Below are positions 8,421 to 16,429 of a stretch of 48,110 bases of DNA, in pieces. Position numbers and translations under genes: made by a program. Under the pieces are notes generated by a model. The model was not told where the DNA came from, did not search any database, and was given only the letters and a program-made list of their open reading frames with translations. Source of the stretch: Rhodocyclaceae bacterium (lineage in GTDB: Bacteria; Pseudomonadota; Gammaproteobacteria; Burkholderiales; Rhodocyclaceae); the NCBI GenBank assembly GCA_024709955.1, contig JANJVS010000186.1:1-48110 (forward strand), given 5' to 3'. The stretch's first letter is position 1; every line of letters starts with the position of its first letter.

Positions 8421-9196
8421 AGCGGCCGAACATTTGGCTATGGACCGCCTCCCTCGCGGTTTACGCCTTCCTCTACATCCCGCTCGCGGTGGTGGTGATC
8501 TTCTCCTTCAACGACTCGATGCTCAACGCCGAATGGGTCGGCTTCACGCTGGACTGGTACGCGAAGCTGCTCGGCGACGGCGAGATGCTGCGCGCGGCGG
8601 CCAACTCGCTGCTGATCGCGCTGTTGTCCTCGTCCATCGCCACCGCGCTCGGCGCCATGGCCGGCATCGCCATGCACCGCTGGCGCTTCCGCTGGCTGCC
8701 CTTCCTCGTGCTGACGCCGGTGGCGATGCCCGAGATCCTGCTCGGCGTCTCGCTGCTGCTGTTCTTCCGCCAGGTGCTCGACCTGACGCTGGGCTTCTTC
8801 TCCATCCTGGTCGCCCACATCACCTTCTCCATCGGCTTCGTCGCCGTCATCGTGCGCGCGCGGCTGGCGGGCATGGACGAAAGCATTTTCGAGGCGGCGC
8901 GCGACCTCGGCGCCACGCCCTGGGCCAGCTTCCGCCGCGTCACCCTGCCGCTGATCCTGCCGGCCCTGGTCGCCGGCTTCCTGATGAGCTTCACGCTTTC
9001 CATCGACGACTTCGTCATCACCTTCTTCGTCGCCGGCGTCGGTGTCACCACGCTGCCGCTGCAGATCTACTCGATGATCAAGGTGGCGGTGACCCCGGAG
9101 GTGAATGCCGTCTCGACGCTGCTGATGGCGCTGACCCTGACGCTGATCCTGACCGCCAGCCGCTTCGCGCCCGACGTGCTGAGGGGGCGCCAATGA
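8417..9196 (+). CDS. potC: spermidine/putrescine ABC transporter permease
   Basis: This 259-residue second permease of the transporter has six predicted helices. Its EAA loop reads EAARDLGATPWASFRRVTLPLILPAL, followed by SFTLSIDDFVITFFVAG, a PotC/PotI hallmark. ATGA overlaps link it to potB upstream and potD downstream. It should pair with PotB as the heterodimeric membrane channel. Confidence 0.9.
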   Translation: MKRPNIWLWTASLAVYAFLYIPLAVVVIFSFNDSMLNAEWVGFTLDWYAKLLGDGEMLRAAANSLLIALLSSSIATALGAMAGIAMHRWRFRWLPFLVLTPVAMPEILLGVSLLLFFRQVLDLTLGFFSILVAHITFSIGFVAVIVRARLAGMDESIFEAARDLGATPWASFRRVTLPLILPALVAGFLMSFTLSIDDFVITFFVAGVGVTTLPLQIYSMIKVAVTPEVNAVSTLLMALTLTLILTASRFAPDVLRGRQ

Positions 9197-10302
9197 GGCC
9201 ACCGTCCCGCCAGTCCCACGGGGATTCCCTTCGGTCACGCCGACTTTTGCTGGCCGGCGCGTTGGCGTTGCCGTTCTGGCGCGTCACCCGCGCCGCCGGG
9301 GACGTGCTCCATCTCTACAACTGGAACAACTACATCGGCGACGCGACGCTGGCGCGCTTCGCGGCCGCCTGCGGCTGCCGCGTCAGGCAGGACTACTACT
9401 CGGACAACGAGGAGATGCTCGCCAAGCTGGAGGCGGGCGCCGAGGGCTACGACCTGCTGGTGCCGACCGGCAACGCGGTCGAATCGCTGATCCGCCGCGC
9501 CGCGCTGCGGCCCATCGACAGGGAGCGCTTGCCCCATTTCGCCAACCTCAAGCGCGAGTTCCTCGATCCCTGGTTCGATCCGGGCAACCGTTATTCGGTG
9601 CCCTACGCCACCTCGATCACCCTGCTCGGCTTCAACGCGGACAGGATGCGCGCGCTCGGCCTGCCGACCGACAGCTGGGCGCTGATCTTCGAACCGGAGT
9701 GCCTGGAGAAAATCAAGGGCAAGGTCACGGTGCTCAACAGCCAGCGCGAACTGATGGCCGCGGCGATGCGCTACCTCGGCCATTCGGTGCAGGAACGCGA
9801 TCCGGCCAAGTGGGAGGCGGCCAAGCGCCTGATCCTGCGCGCCAAGCCCTGGTGGGCGACCTTCTCCAACAGCACCTACATCAAGGACCTCGCCATCGGC
9901 AACATCTGGGTCGCCCACGGCTACAGCAACGACATGTTCCGCGCCCGCGAGGATGCCAAGGCGGCGGGCCGGCCCTTCGCCATCGGCTTCGCCACGCCGC
10001 AGGAGGGCGCGGTGCTGGCGGTGGACAGCTTCGTGCTGCACCGGTCGGGGCGCCGGCCCGACCTGGCGCACCGCTTCATCGACTTCATGCTCGAAGGGGA
10101 GAACGCCGCCGACGTCTCCAACCTGATCGGCGCCGGCAACACCAACGCCGCCGCCATGGCCCACATCCTGCCGGAGATCGCCGGCGAGCCGGCGATTTTT
10201 CCGCCGCCCGCCATGCTGCCGCGCCTGGAGATGCTGCGCGACTTCGAGCCGCGCCTGCGGCGCCGGCTCGCGCGCATGTGGACCGAGATAAAGGTGCGCT
10301 GA
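9193..10302 (+). CDS. potD: periplasmic polyamine-binding protein
   Basis: This 369-residue protein starts at the ATG inside the potC stop (9193). After the signal region it reads VLHLYNWNNYIGDATLARFAAAC, the typical start of mature PotD/PotF, and later VPYATSITLLGFN and GYSNDMFRARE. The signal peptide has a twin-arginine look (S-R-R-L-L-L followed by AGALALPFW), so Tat export is possible. Bases 9200-9248, which encode residues ~3-19 including the two Arg and the start of the hydrophobic run, are a 49-bp copy of the dispersed element. The annotated signal peptide is therefore partly made of repeat DNA. PotD proteins usually use Sec. Confidence 0.9.
   Translation: MRPPSRQSHGDSLRSRRLLLAGALALPFWRVTRAAGDVLHLYNWNNYIGDATLARFAAACGCRVRQDYYSDNEEMLAKLEAGAEGYDLLVPTGNAVESLIRRAALRPIDRERLPHFANLKREFLDPWFDPGNRYSVPYATSITLLGFNADRMRALGLPTDSWALIFEPECLEKIKGKVTVLNSQRELMAAAMRYLGHSVQERDPAKWEAAKRLILRAKPWWATFSNSTYIKDLAIGNIWVAHGYSNDMFRAREDAKAAGRPFAIGFATPQEGAVLAVDSFVLHRSGRRPDLAHRFIDFMLEGENAADVSNLIGAGNTNAAAMAHILPEIAGEPAIFPPPAMLPRLEMLRDFEPRLRRRLARMWTEIKVR
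9200..9248 (+). repeat. dispersed element, long 49-bp form, copy 2 (5' end of potD)
   Basis: It reads CACCGTCCCGCC, then AG plus 24 extra bases (TCCCACGGGGATTCC...GGTCA), then CGCCGACTTTT. The outer blocks match the short form perfectly. It is nearly identical to the copy at 11824 (one mismatch). It starts 4 bases after the potC stop and lies inside the potD coding sequence. Confidence 0.9.
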
Positions 10303-10330
10303 AACAGTCCGCACGGCTAAAATTGTCGCC

Positions 10331-11782
10331 ATGTCCCGCCACGATATCTTCAGCCGCCACCGGCTCATCCTGCTGCTTTCCGCCGTGCTGGTGCTCGGTT
10401 TCCTCGCCACCTCGCTGATCAGCTATTACGTCTCGCGCCAGGCGATCCGCCACGCCATCATCGACCAGGATCTGCCGCTGACGTCGAGCAACATCTACTC
10501 GGAAATCCAGAAGGACCTGGTGCGTCCGGTGCTGATTTCCTCGACCATGGCCCACGACACATTCCTGCGCGACTGGGTGCTGCGCGGCGAGCAGGACGTC
10601 GACGAGATGTCGCGCTTCCTCAAGGAAGTGAAGCAGCGCCACGGCGCCTTCAGCAGCTTCTTCGTCTCCGAGAAGAGCGGCCGCTACTACACCGGCGAGG
10701 GCATCCTCAAGCGCGTCTCCTCCTTCGAGCCGCGCGACGCCTGGTACTACCGCGTGCGCGGCATGAGCGAGAACTACGAGATCAACGTCGATCCCGACCT
10801 CGCCAACGAGGACGCCCTGACCATCTTCATCAACTACCGCGTCTTCGACTATGCCGACAACTACATCGGCGCCACCGGCATCGGCCTCACCGTGGATGCG
10901 GTGCGGCGCCTGATCCGCGAATACCAGCAGCGCTTCCACCGCACCATCTACTTCGTGAACAGCCGCGGCCAGGCGGTGGCCTTCGCGCGCGGCGAGCAGC
11001 CGGCGGACTTGCGCCAGATGCCGGGCCTCGGCGCGCAGATCGACGCCATCCTGCAGCGGAAGCGCGGCTCCTTCCAGTACGAGGCGGACGGCGACAACCA
11101 CATCCTGCACGTCAATTACCTGCCCGAGCTCAAGTGGTATCTGTTCGTCGAGCAGAACGAGTCCGTCGCCCTCGCCGGCATCCGCCAGACGCTCTACTTC
11201 AACCTGGCCATCAGCCTGGTCGTGACGCTGATCGTCGTCTTCCTCACCCAGCTGGCGCTGTCGCGCTACCAGCGGCGCCTCGAACAACTGGCCTCCACCG
11301 ACGAACTCACCGGCCTGCTCAACCGCCACGCCTTCAACATCCTGATCGGCAAGCTGATCGCCGAATACCGGCGCGAGCCGCGGCCGATCAGCATGCTGAT
11401 GGTCGATATCGACCATTTCAAGCCGATCAACGACCGCCACGGCCACCTGGCCGGCGACACGGTGCTGGCGACGGTGACGCGCGTGCTGCAGGCCGGCCTG
11501 CGCGAATCGGATCTGGCGGTGCGCTGGGGTGGCGAGGAATTCCTGCTGGTGCTGAAGGGCTGCGAGCTCGCCGAGGCGGCCCGCATCGCCGAGAACCTGC
11601 GCGAGGCCGTCGCCGCGCGGCCGATCCGCGTCAAGGACACGGATATCGCCGTCACCCTGAGCATCGGCGCCAGCCAGTACGGCGGCGGCGAGTCGCCCGA
11701 GCAGGCCGTGAACCGTGCCGACGCCGCCCTCTACCGGGCCAAGGCCGGCGGGCGCAACCGCGTCGAGATCGCGGAAACCTGA
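10331..11782 (+). CDS. membrane diguanylate cyclase with periplasmic Cache sensor
   Basis: This 483-residue protein has one membrane helix near residues 10-32, a periplasmic region of about 250 residues in double-Cache style (FSSFFVSEKSGRYYTGEGI, RDAWYYRVR, LTIFINYRVFDYADNYIGATGIGL), a second helix near 290-312, and a GGDEF domain. The active site is intact (RWGGEEF), as are DIDHFKPINDRHGHLAGD and the primary inhibitory I-site (R-E-S-D five residues before GGEEF). It should make c-di-GMP in response to a periplasmic ligand and be subject to product inhibition. A weak TAAAAT lies just before the start at 10318-10323. Confidence 0.93.
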   Translation: MSRHDIFSRHRLILLLSAVLVLGFLATSLISYYVSRQAIRHAIIDQDLPLTSSNIYSEIQKDLVRPVLISSTMAHDTFLRDWVLRGEQDVDEMSRFLKEVKQRHGAFSSFFVSEKSGRYYTGEGILKRVSSFEPRDAWYYRVRGMSENYEINVDPDLANEDALTIFINYRVFDYADNYIGATGIGLTVDAVRRLIREYQQRFHRTIYFVNSRGQAVAFARGEQPADLRQMPGLGAQIDAILQRKRGSFQYEADGDNHILHVNYLPELKWYLFVEQNESVALAGIRQTLYFNLAISLVVTLIVVFLTQLALSRYQRRLEQLASTDELTGLLNRHAFNILIGKLIAEYRREPRPISMLMVDIDHFKPINDRHGHLAGDTVLATVTRVLQAGLRESDLAVRWGGEEFLLVLKGCELAEAARIAENLREAVAARPIRVKDTDIAVTLSIGASQYGGGESPEQAVNRADAALYRAKAGGRNRVEIAET

Positions 11783-11823
11783 GCGGTGCCTCTACCGAAA
11801 GTCAGAACAGGCGTGGGAGCATG

Positions 11824-11872
11824 CACCGTCCCGCGAGTCCCACGGGGATTCCCTTCGGTCACGCCGACTTTT
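11824..11872 (+). repeat. dispersed element, long 49-bp form, copy 3 (between cyclase gene and ubiU)
   Basis: It reads CACCGTCCCGCG, AG plus the same 24-base core as the potD copy, then CGCCGACTTTT. It differs from that copy only at position 12 (G for C). It begins 41 bases after the cyclase stop and ends 16 bases before the FNR-type box of ubiU. Confidence 0.9.
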
Positions 11873-11888
11873 GGGCGCAAAGGCATCG

Positions 11889-11930
11889 TTGACCCAGGTC
11901 AAGCCATGTCCGCCGCGCCCCACTTATAGT
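11889..11930 (+). promoter_or_regulatory. FNR/ANR-type box and -10 of the ubiUVT operon
   Basis: A perfect dyad TTGAC-CCAG-GTCAA lies at 11889-11902 (consensus TTGAT-N4-ATCAA; the C/G variant is common in GC-rich relatives). TATAGT at 11925-11930 fits a -10. The start point would be near 11936-11937, which puts the box centre at about -41.5, the classic position for FNR-activated class II promoters. Translation of ubiU begins at 11960. Confidence 0.75.
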
Positions 11931-11959
11931 CCGCCGCTCCCCCCAGCAACGCCCCGACC

Positions 11960-12967
11960 ATGTCCAAGGACTTCGAACTCGTCTGCCCCGCCGGCGGCCT
12001 GCCGGCGCTGAAAACCGCCGTCGACGGCGGCGCCGACTGCGTCTATACCGGCTTCCGCGACGACACCAACGCGCGCAACTTCACCGGCCTCAACTTCGAC
12101 GACAAGAGTCTGCGCGAGGGCATCGACTACGCCCACAAGCGCGGCGTCAAGGTCTTCATCGCCCTCAACACCTACCCGCAGGGCGGCAACTGGTCGCGCT
12201 GGACTGCCGCCGTGGACAAGGCCGCCGCCTTCGGCGTCGACGCCATCATCCTCGCCGACCCGGGTCTGATGGACTACGCCCACCGCACCCATCCGCAACT
12301 GCGCCTGCACCTTTCCGTGCAGGGCTCGGCCACCAACTACGAGGCGATCAACTTCTACCGCGAGCGCTTCGACATCCAGCGCGCCGTGCTGCCGCGCGTG
12401 CTGTCGATGGCCCAAGTCGAGCACGTCGTCAAGAACACCCCGGTCGAGATCGAGGTGTTCGGCTTCGGTGGTCTGTGCGTGATGGTCGAGGGGCGCTGCG
12501 CCCTGTCCGCCTACGCCACCGGCACCTCGCCCAACTGCAACGGCGCCTGCTCGCCGGGCAAGGCGGTACGCTACGAGGAGACGCCGACGGGCATGGAGAC
12601 GCGCCTCAACGGCATTCTCATCGACAAGTTCGGCGCCGGCGAGCGCGCCGGCTACCCGACGCTCTGCAAGGGCCGCTTCGAGGTGGACGACGAGACCTAC
12701 TACGCCATCGAGGAACCCACCAGCCTCAACACCCTGGAGCTGCTGCCCGAGCTCATGAGGATCGGCGTGAAGGCGATCAAGATCGAGGGCCGCCAGCGCA
12801 GCCCGGCCTACGTCAAGCAGGTGACCCAGGTCTGGCGGCAGGCGATCGACAGCTGCCGGCGCGATCCGGCGCATTTCTCCGTCCTGCCCGCGTGGATGGC
12901 CGAGCTCAACAAGATTTCCGAGGGCCAGTCGGCCACGCTCGGCGCCTACAACCGCCCCTGGAAGTGA
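11960..12967 (+). CDS. ubiU: UbiU, oxygen-independent ubiquinone hydroxylation protein
   Basis: This 335-residue member of the U32 peptidase family begins [25 protein letters not shown]. Cys173, Cys180, Cys197 and Cys236 ([27 protein letters not shown]) match, shifted by four, the [4Fe-4S] ligands described for E. coli UbiU. UbiU and UbiV form a complex that hydroxylates the ubiquinone ring without O2. The gene heads ubiUVT and has an FNR-type box upstream, consistent with anaerobic induction. The next gene starts 4 bases later. Confidence 0.95.
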   Translation: MSKDFELVCPAGGLPALKTAVDGGADCVYTGFRDDTNARNFTGLNFDDKSLREGIDYAHKRGVKVFIALNTYPQGGNWSRWTAAVDKAAAFGVDAIILADPGLMDYAHRTHPQLRLHLSVQGSATNYEAINFYRERFDIQRAVLPRVLSMAQVEHVVKNTPVEIEVFGFGGLCVMVEGRCALSAYATGTSPNCNGACSPGKAVRYEETPTGMETRLNGILIDKFGAGERAGYPTLCKGRFEVDDETYYAIEEPTSLNTLELLPELMRIGVKAIKIEGRQRSPAYVKQVTQVWRQAIDSCRRDPAHFSVLPAWMAELNKISEGQSATLGAYNRPWK

Positions 12968-12971
12968 TCCG

Positions 12972-13850
12972 ATGAAGCTCGCCCTCGGCCCCCTGCTTTA
13001 TTACTGGCCGCGCCAGCGGACCATGGACTTCTACGCCGAGATGGCGGAACAGCCCGTCGATGTCATCTACCTCGGCGAGGCGGTCTGCTCGCGCCGCCAC
13101 GAGATGCGCCTCGACGACTGGATCGAGGTCGCGACCGTGCTCGCCGACGCCGGCAAGGAAGTGGCGCTGTCCACGCTGCCGCTGATCGAGTCCGAATCCG
13201 ACCTCAAGGCGGTGCGCCGCCTGATGGATGCCGCCAGGGACGATACCCGCCTTACCGTCGAGGCCAACGAGATGGGCGCGGTGCGCCAGCTCGCCGAGCG
13301 CGGCCAGCGCTTCGTCGCCGGCCCGACGCTCAACGTCTTCAACGGCCACACCCTCAAGCTGCTCGCCGATGCGGGCGCGACGCGCTGGGTGATGCCGCCG
13401 GAGATCGGCCGCCAGGCACTCGCCGCCATGCGTCCCGAGATGCCCGCCGGCGTCGAGACCGAGGTGTTCGCCCACGGCCGCCTGCCGCTCGCCTATTCGG
13501 CGCGCTGCTTCACGGCGCGGCGCTACCGCCTGCAGAAGGACAGCTGCGAGTTCCGCTGCATCGAGTTCCCCGACGGCCTGACGCTCAAGACGCGCGAGGG
13601 CGCGCCCTTCCTCGCCATCAACGGCATCCAGACCCAGTCGGCGAAGATTTACCATCTGGAACGCGAGCTGCCCGAACTGGCCGCCGCCGGCGTGGACCTG
13701 ATCCGCGTCTCGCCACAATCCGACGCCATGCCCGCGCTGATCGCCGCCTATCGCGATCTGCTCGCCGGCCGGCCCGCCGCGATGCCGGCCGGCGACTATT
13801 GCAACGGCTTCTGGTACGAACGCCCCGGCCTCGAAATGGTGACGGCGTAA
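12972..13850 (+). CDS. ubiV: UbiV, partner of UbiU in anaerobic ubiquinone synthesis
   Basis: This 292-residue U32-family protein begins [20 protein letters not shown], typical of UbiV. The iron-sulfur ligands are seen at Cys39 (GEAVCSRR), Cys179 (SARCF), Cys192 and Cys196 (DSCEFRC), close to the E. coli positions 39, 180, 193 and 197. It works with UbiU. The gene is 4 bases after ubiU and 59 bases before ubiT. Confidence 0.95.
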   Translation: MKLALGPLLYYWPRQRTMDFYAEMAEQPVDVIYLGEAVCSRRHEMRLDDWIEVATVLADAGKEVALSTLPLIESESDLKAVRRLMDAARDDTRLTVEANEMGAVRQLAERGQRFVAGPTLNVFNGHTLKLLADAGATRWVMPPEIGRQALAAMRPEMPAGVETEVFAHGRLPLAYSARCFTARRYRLQKDSCEFRCIEFPDGLTLKTREGAPFLAINGIQTQSAKIYHLERELPELAAAGVDLIRVSPQSDAMPALIAAYRDLLAGRPAAMPAGDYCNGFWYERPGLEMVTA

Positions 13851-13909
13851 GCCGCCGCCCGCCGACAGGCAAGCCGCTCGGGGTAAGATAGCCGCAAGGA
13901 GACGATTCC

Positions 13910-14404
13910 ATGATGAACCTGCCGAAACTGCCGGATTTCACGCTGCCCGCGCCGCTCGCCCGCCTCGGCGGCAAGCTGCCGCAACTGCCGCCGACGCTGG
14001 CGCTGGTCACCGGCCTCAACCTCGCCCTCGGCCGCCTGATCCCGCGCGAGCCGCTGGAAATGCTCGTCGGCAAGCGCTTCTGCATCCGCGTCGTCGACGC
14101 CGGCATGACCCTGCGCTTCGGCTACGGCGAACGCGGCTTCCGGCCGCTGTTCGACGCCGCCCGGGCCGACCTGACCATCTCGGCGCGCGCCCGCGACTTC
14201 ATCGCCCTGATGGCGCGCGAGGAAGATCCCGACACCCTGTTCTTCAACCGCCGCCTGCTCATGGAAGGCGACACCGATCTCGGCCTGCTGGTGAAGAACA
14301 CCCTCGACGGCATCGACCTGCCGCGCTTCGATCCGGCGCGCCTGGCGCCCGCCGAGCTGCTGCACCGCCTGCGCGCGCGCCTGGCGACCCCGCACGGCGC
14401 CTGA
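13910..14404 (+). CDS. ubiT: UbiT, SCP2-domain lipid-binding factor for anaerobic ubiquinone synthesis
   Basis: This 164-residue protein has an SCP2 (sterol carrier) fold: GLNLALGRLIPREPLEMLVGKRFCIRVVDAGMTLRFGYGERGF, then DLTISARARDFIALMAREEDPDTLFFNRRLLMEGDTDLGLLVKNTLD. UbiT binds ubiquinone lipids and replaces UbiJ under anoxia. AAGGAG precedes the two possible ATGs (13910, 13913). Position directly after ubiUV supports the call. Confidence 0.93.
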   Translation: MMNLPKLPDFTLPAPLARLGGKLPQLPPTLALVTGLNLALGRLIPREPLEMLVGKRFCIRVVDAGMTLRFGYGERGFRPLFDAARADLTISARARDFIALMAREEDPDTLFFNRRLLMEGDTDLGLLVKNTLDGIDLPRFDPARLAPAELLHRLRARLATPHGA

Positions 14405-14435
14405 TCCCGTCCGCGTGGCGGCACGCGCCTCAACC

Positions 14436-15503
14436 ATGCGCCGCGATGCCCCGCCCGCCGGCAAGCGCGCCCCCCTGCCGCTCTACCTCGCCGGCGCCTA
14501 CACGCTGCTGGCCATCTACGGCAGCCTGCATCCCTTCGCCGGCTGGCGCGATTCCGGCGTCGCGCCGCTGGCCTTCCTCGCCTCCGGCTGGCTGCGCTAC
14601 ACCACGAGCTTCGACCTCGTCGTCAACACCCTCGCCTACCTGCCCCTCGGCTTCCTCTGGGCGACGGTGCTGTCGACGCGCCTGCCCGCCTTCGCCGCCT
14701 TCCTGCTCGCCGCGCTGGGCGGCGGCCTGCTTTCCCTCGGAGTCGAGACGGCGCAGAACTATTTGCCGAGCCGCGTGCCCTCGCATCTCGACCTCGCCTG
14801 CAACAGCCTCGGCGCCCTGCTCGGCGCGGCGGCCGGCCTGCGCTGGGGGCGCGCGCTGCTCGACGGCGGGCGGCTGCACGCCTGGCGCGAGCGCCGCTTC
14901 CTGCCCGGCCTGGCTGGCGACCGCGGCCTGCTGCTGGTCGGCCTCTGGCTGCTGACCCAGCTCAACCCGGAAACCTTCCTGTTCGGCAACGGCAACCTGC
15001 GCGGCCTGCTCGGCCTGCCCGCCGCCCTCGAATTCGCCGCCGGCCGCGTCATTGAGCTCGAAATGGGCGCCGTCGCCGCCCATACCCTGGCGATCGCGCT
15101 GATCGGCAGCCGACTCGCCGCCAATCACCCGGTGCTGCTGCCGCTCGCGCTGCTGGGCGCGGCGCTGCTGGTCAAGAGCTTCGCCCTGATGTTGCTGATG
15201 GAGAGCGTGCATGGCTTCGCCTGGCTCACGCCCGGCGCTCTGGGCGGGTTGGCGCTCGGCGTCATGCTGTGGGCCGGCGCGCTCAACCTGTCCGCCGGCG
15301 AACGCCAGGCCTTTGCCGCCATGGCGCTGATGCTCGCGACCGTGCTGGCCAACCTGATGCCCGACAATCCCTACCTCGAACACACCCTGGGCGCCTGGCG
15401 CCAGGGCCATTTCCTCAACTTCAACGGCCTGACGCGCCTCGCCTCCTCGTTGTGGCCCTTCCTCGCGCTGCCCTGGCTGATGCTTCCAAGGAAAGAGACA
15501 TGA
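14436..15503 (+). CDS. VanZ-like membrane protein
   Basis: About 355 residues with roughly ten hydrophobic segments. The first half has the VanZ pattern: AIYGSLHPFAGWR, SFDLVVNTLAYLPLGF, then SLGVETAQNYLPSRVPSHLDLACNSLGALLGA. The family is named for a teicoplanin-resistance protein, but function in proteobacteria is unknown. A GTG at 14415 would add seven residues; I prefer ATG 14436. The stop overlaps the next start (ATGA), so the two genes are coupled, though no functional link is evident. Confidence 0.8.
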   Translation: MRRDAPPAGKRAPLPLYLAGAYTLLAIYGSLHPFAGWRDSGVAPLAFLASGWLRYTTSFDLVVNTLAYLPLGFLWATVLSTRLPAFAAFLLAALGGGLLSLGVETAQNYLPSRVPSHLDLACNSLGALLGAAAGLRWGRALLDGGRLHAWRERRFLPGLAGDRGLLLVGLWLLTQLNPETFLFGNGNLRGLLGLPAALEFAAGRVIELEMGAVAAHTLAIALIGSRLAANHPVLLPLALLGAALLVKSFALMLLMESVHGFAWLTPGALGGLALGVMLWAGALNLSAGERQAFAAMALMLATVLANLMPDNPYLEHTLGAWRQGHFLNFNGLTRLASSLWPFLALPWLMLPRKET

Positions 15504-15832
15504 CCGCCATCGACGACCTCGAATCCCTCAAGCTCGCCCTGCGCGACTTCGCCGCCGCGCGCGACTGGCGGCCCTACCACACGCCGAAGAACCTGGCGAT
15601 GGCGATGATCGTCGAGGCCGCCGAGCTGGTCGAGCACTTCCAGTGGGCGACGCCCGAGGAAAGCTTGTCTCCGCCGCCGGAAAAACTCGCCGAAATCAGG
15701 GATGAGGTTGCCGACACGCTGATCTATCTCGTTGAACTCGCGGACGTGCTCGGTATCGACCTCATCGCCGCTTGCAGGGACAAGATCGCCAAGAACGCGG
15801 TCAAATACCCGGCGCCGCCGCGCCCGGCCTAG
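15500..15832 (+). CDS. MazG-like nucleotide pyrophosphohydrolase
   Basis: This 110-residue all-helical protein carries the MazG metal-binding pattern: EAAELVEHFQW, then EIRDEVADTLIYLVELADVLGIDL, with the E-x-x-E and E-x-x-D ligands. Short members of this family (RS21-C6/MazG-like) hydrolyse NTPs or modified dNTPs to the monophosphate, acting as pool cleaners. The ATG overlaps the VanZ-like gene's stop. Confidence 0.88.
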   Translation: MTAIDDLESLKLALRDFAAARDWRPYHTPKNLAMAMIVEAAELVEHFQWATPEESLSPPPEKLAEIRDEVADTLIYLVELADVLGIDLIAACRDKIAKNAVKYPAPPRPA

Positions 15833-15875
15833 TCCGGGGGATGCGTACTGCGTCACGCCGTCGTGCCGCGGCGGC

Positions 15876-15904
15876 TTGTCGCGGGTTTACTCGGCTGCTA
15901 CCTT
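15876..15904 (+). promoter_or_regulatory. candidate promoter of the Thr/Asp-rich protein gene
   Basis: TTGTCG at 15876-15881, a 17-base spacer and TACCTT at 15899-15904. It is a plausible but weak sigma-70 match. AAGGAG just before the ATG at 15967 is a strong ribosome binding site. Confidence 0.3.
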
Positions 15905-15966
15905 GATCGGACGGAAAGGAGATCGCTTCTTTCTGATGCACCGAATTCACCCAAGGAGAACACAAG

Positions 15967-16368
15967 ATGAACAAGCCCCTGTTGCATACCCTGATCGCTG
16001 CCGCCTTCGCCGGCTTCCTGTCCGTTTCGGCGCAGGCCCAGGAGGCGACCACCACCGATACGACCGCCACCGACACCACGACCACCACCACCGATACCAC
16101 GACGACGGCGCCGGCGCCCACCTTCGACATGCGCACCAAGGAATTGCGCATTCCCTGCCTCGACGTTCAGGGCATCGTGGCGCACGGCCAGGAGGTCACC
16201 TCCGGGAAATACGATGTCGTGATGAAGCAGCGCGGCCAGTCGTCCAACTGGGAAATCACCTTCGTCGGCGCCGGCTGCGGCGGAGAGATGCCGCCGGCCG
16301 ACGAGCCGGAAGGCACCGACACCACCGACACTACCCAGACCACGGATACCACGCAGACGACCCAGTAA
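15967..16368 (+). CDS. small secreted protein with Thr/Asp repeats at both ends
   Basis: This 133-residue protein has a signal peptide (cleavage likely after VSAQAQ, residue 25), a Thr/Asp low-complexity stretch of about 20 residues, a core of about 60 residues (TKELRIPCLDVQGIVAHGQEV, SSNWEITFVGAGCGG) with two Cys that could form a disulfide, and a second acidic Thr/Asp/Gln tail. The DNA of both tracts is an imperfect ACC-GAY-ACC microsatellite. I do not recognise the core. It has its own promoter, strong ribosome binding site and terminator, so it looks like a well-expressed single-gene unit. Confidence 0.8.
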   Translation: MNKPLLHTLIAAAFAGFLSVSAQAQEATTTDTTATDTTTTTTDTTTTAPAPTFDMRTKELRIPCLDVQGIVAHGQEVTSGKYDVVMKQRGQSSNWEITFVGAGCGGEMPPADEPEGTDTTDTTQTTDTTQTTQ

Positions 16369-16390
16369 GGCGCGTCCGCGCCATCGCCGG

Positions 16391-16420
16391 ACAGCCCGCC
16401 GCGCGCGGGCTGTTTTCTTT
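16391..16420 (+). terminator. rho-independent terminator
   Basis: A perfect 9-bp stem (ACAGCCCGC / GCGGGCTGT) with a 5-base loop is followed by TTTCTTT. It lies 22 bases after the stop of the Thr/Asp-rich protein gene. Confidence 0.9.
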
Positions 16421-16429
16421 CCGGGCCGC

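Noticed and set aside
9221-9230. GGGGATTCCC core of the long element as a hairpin or binding site by itself
   Set aside because: The loop is too small for a stable hairpin and it occurs only in the two long copies, so it has no separate support.
16020-16110. Thr/Asp tract as a CRISPR-like or VNTR locus
   Set aside because: It is within a coding frame with a clear signal peptide and lacks spacer structure; treated as protein low complexity.
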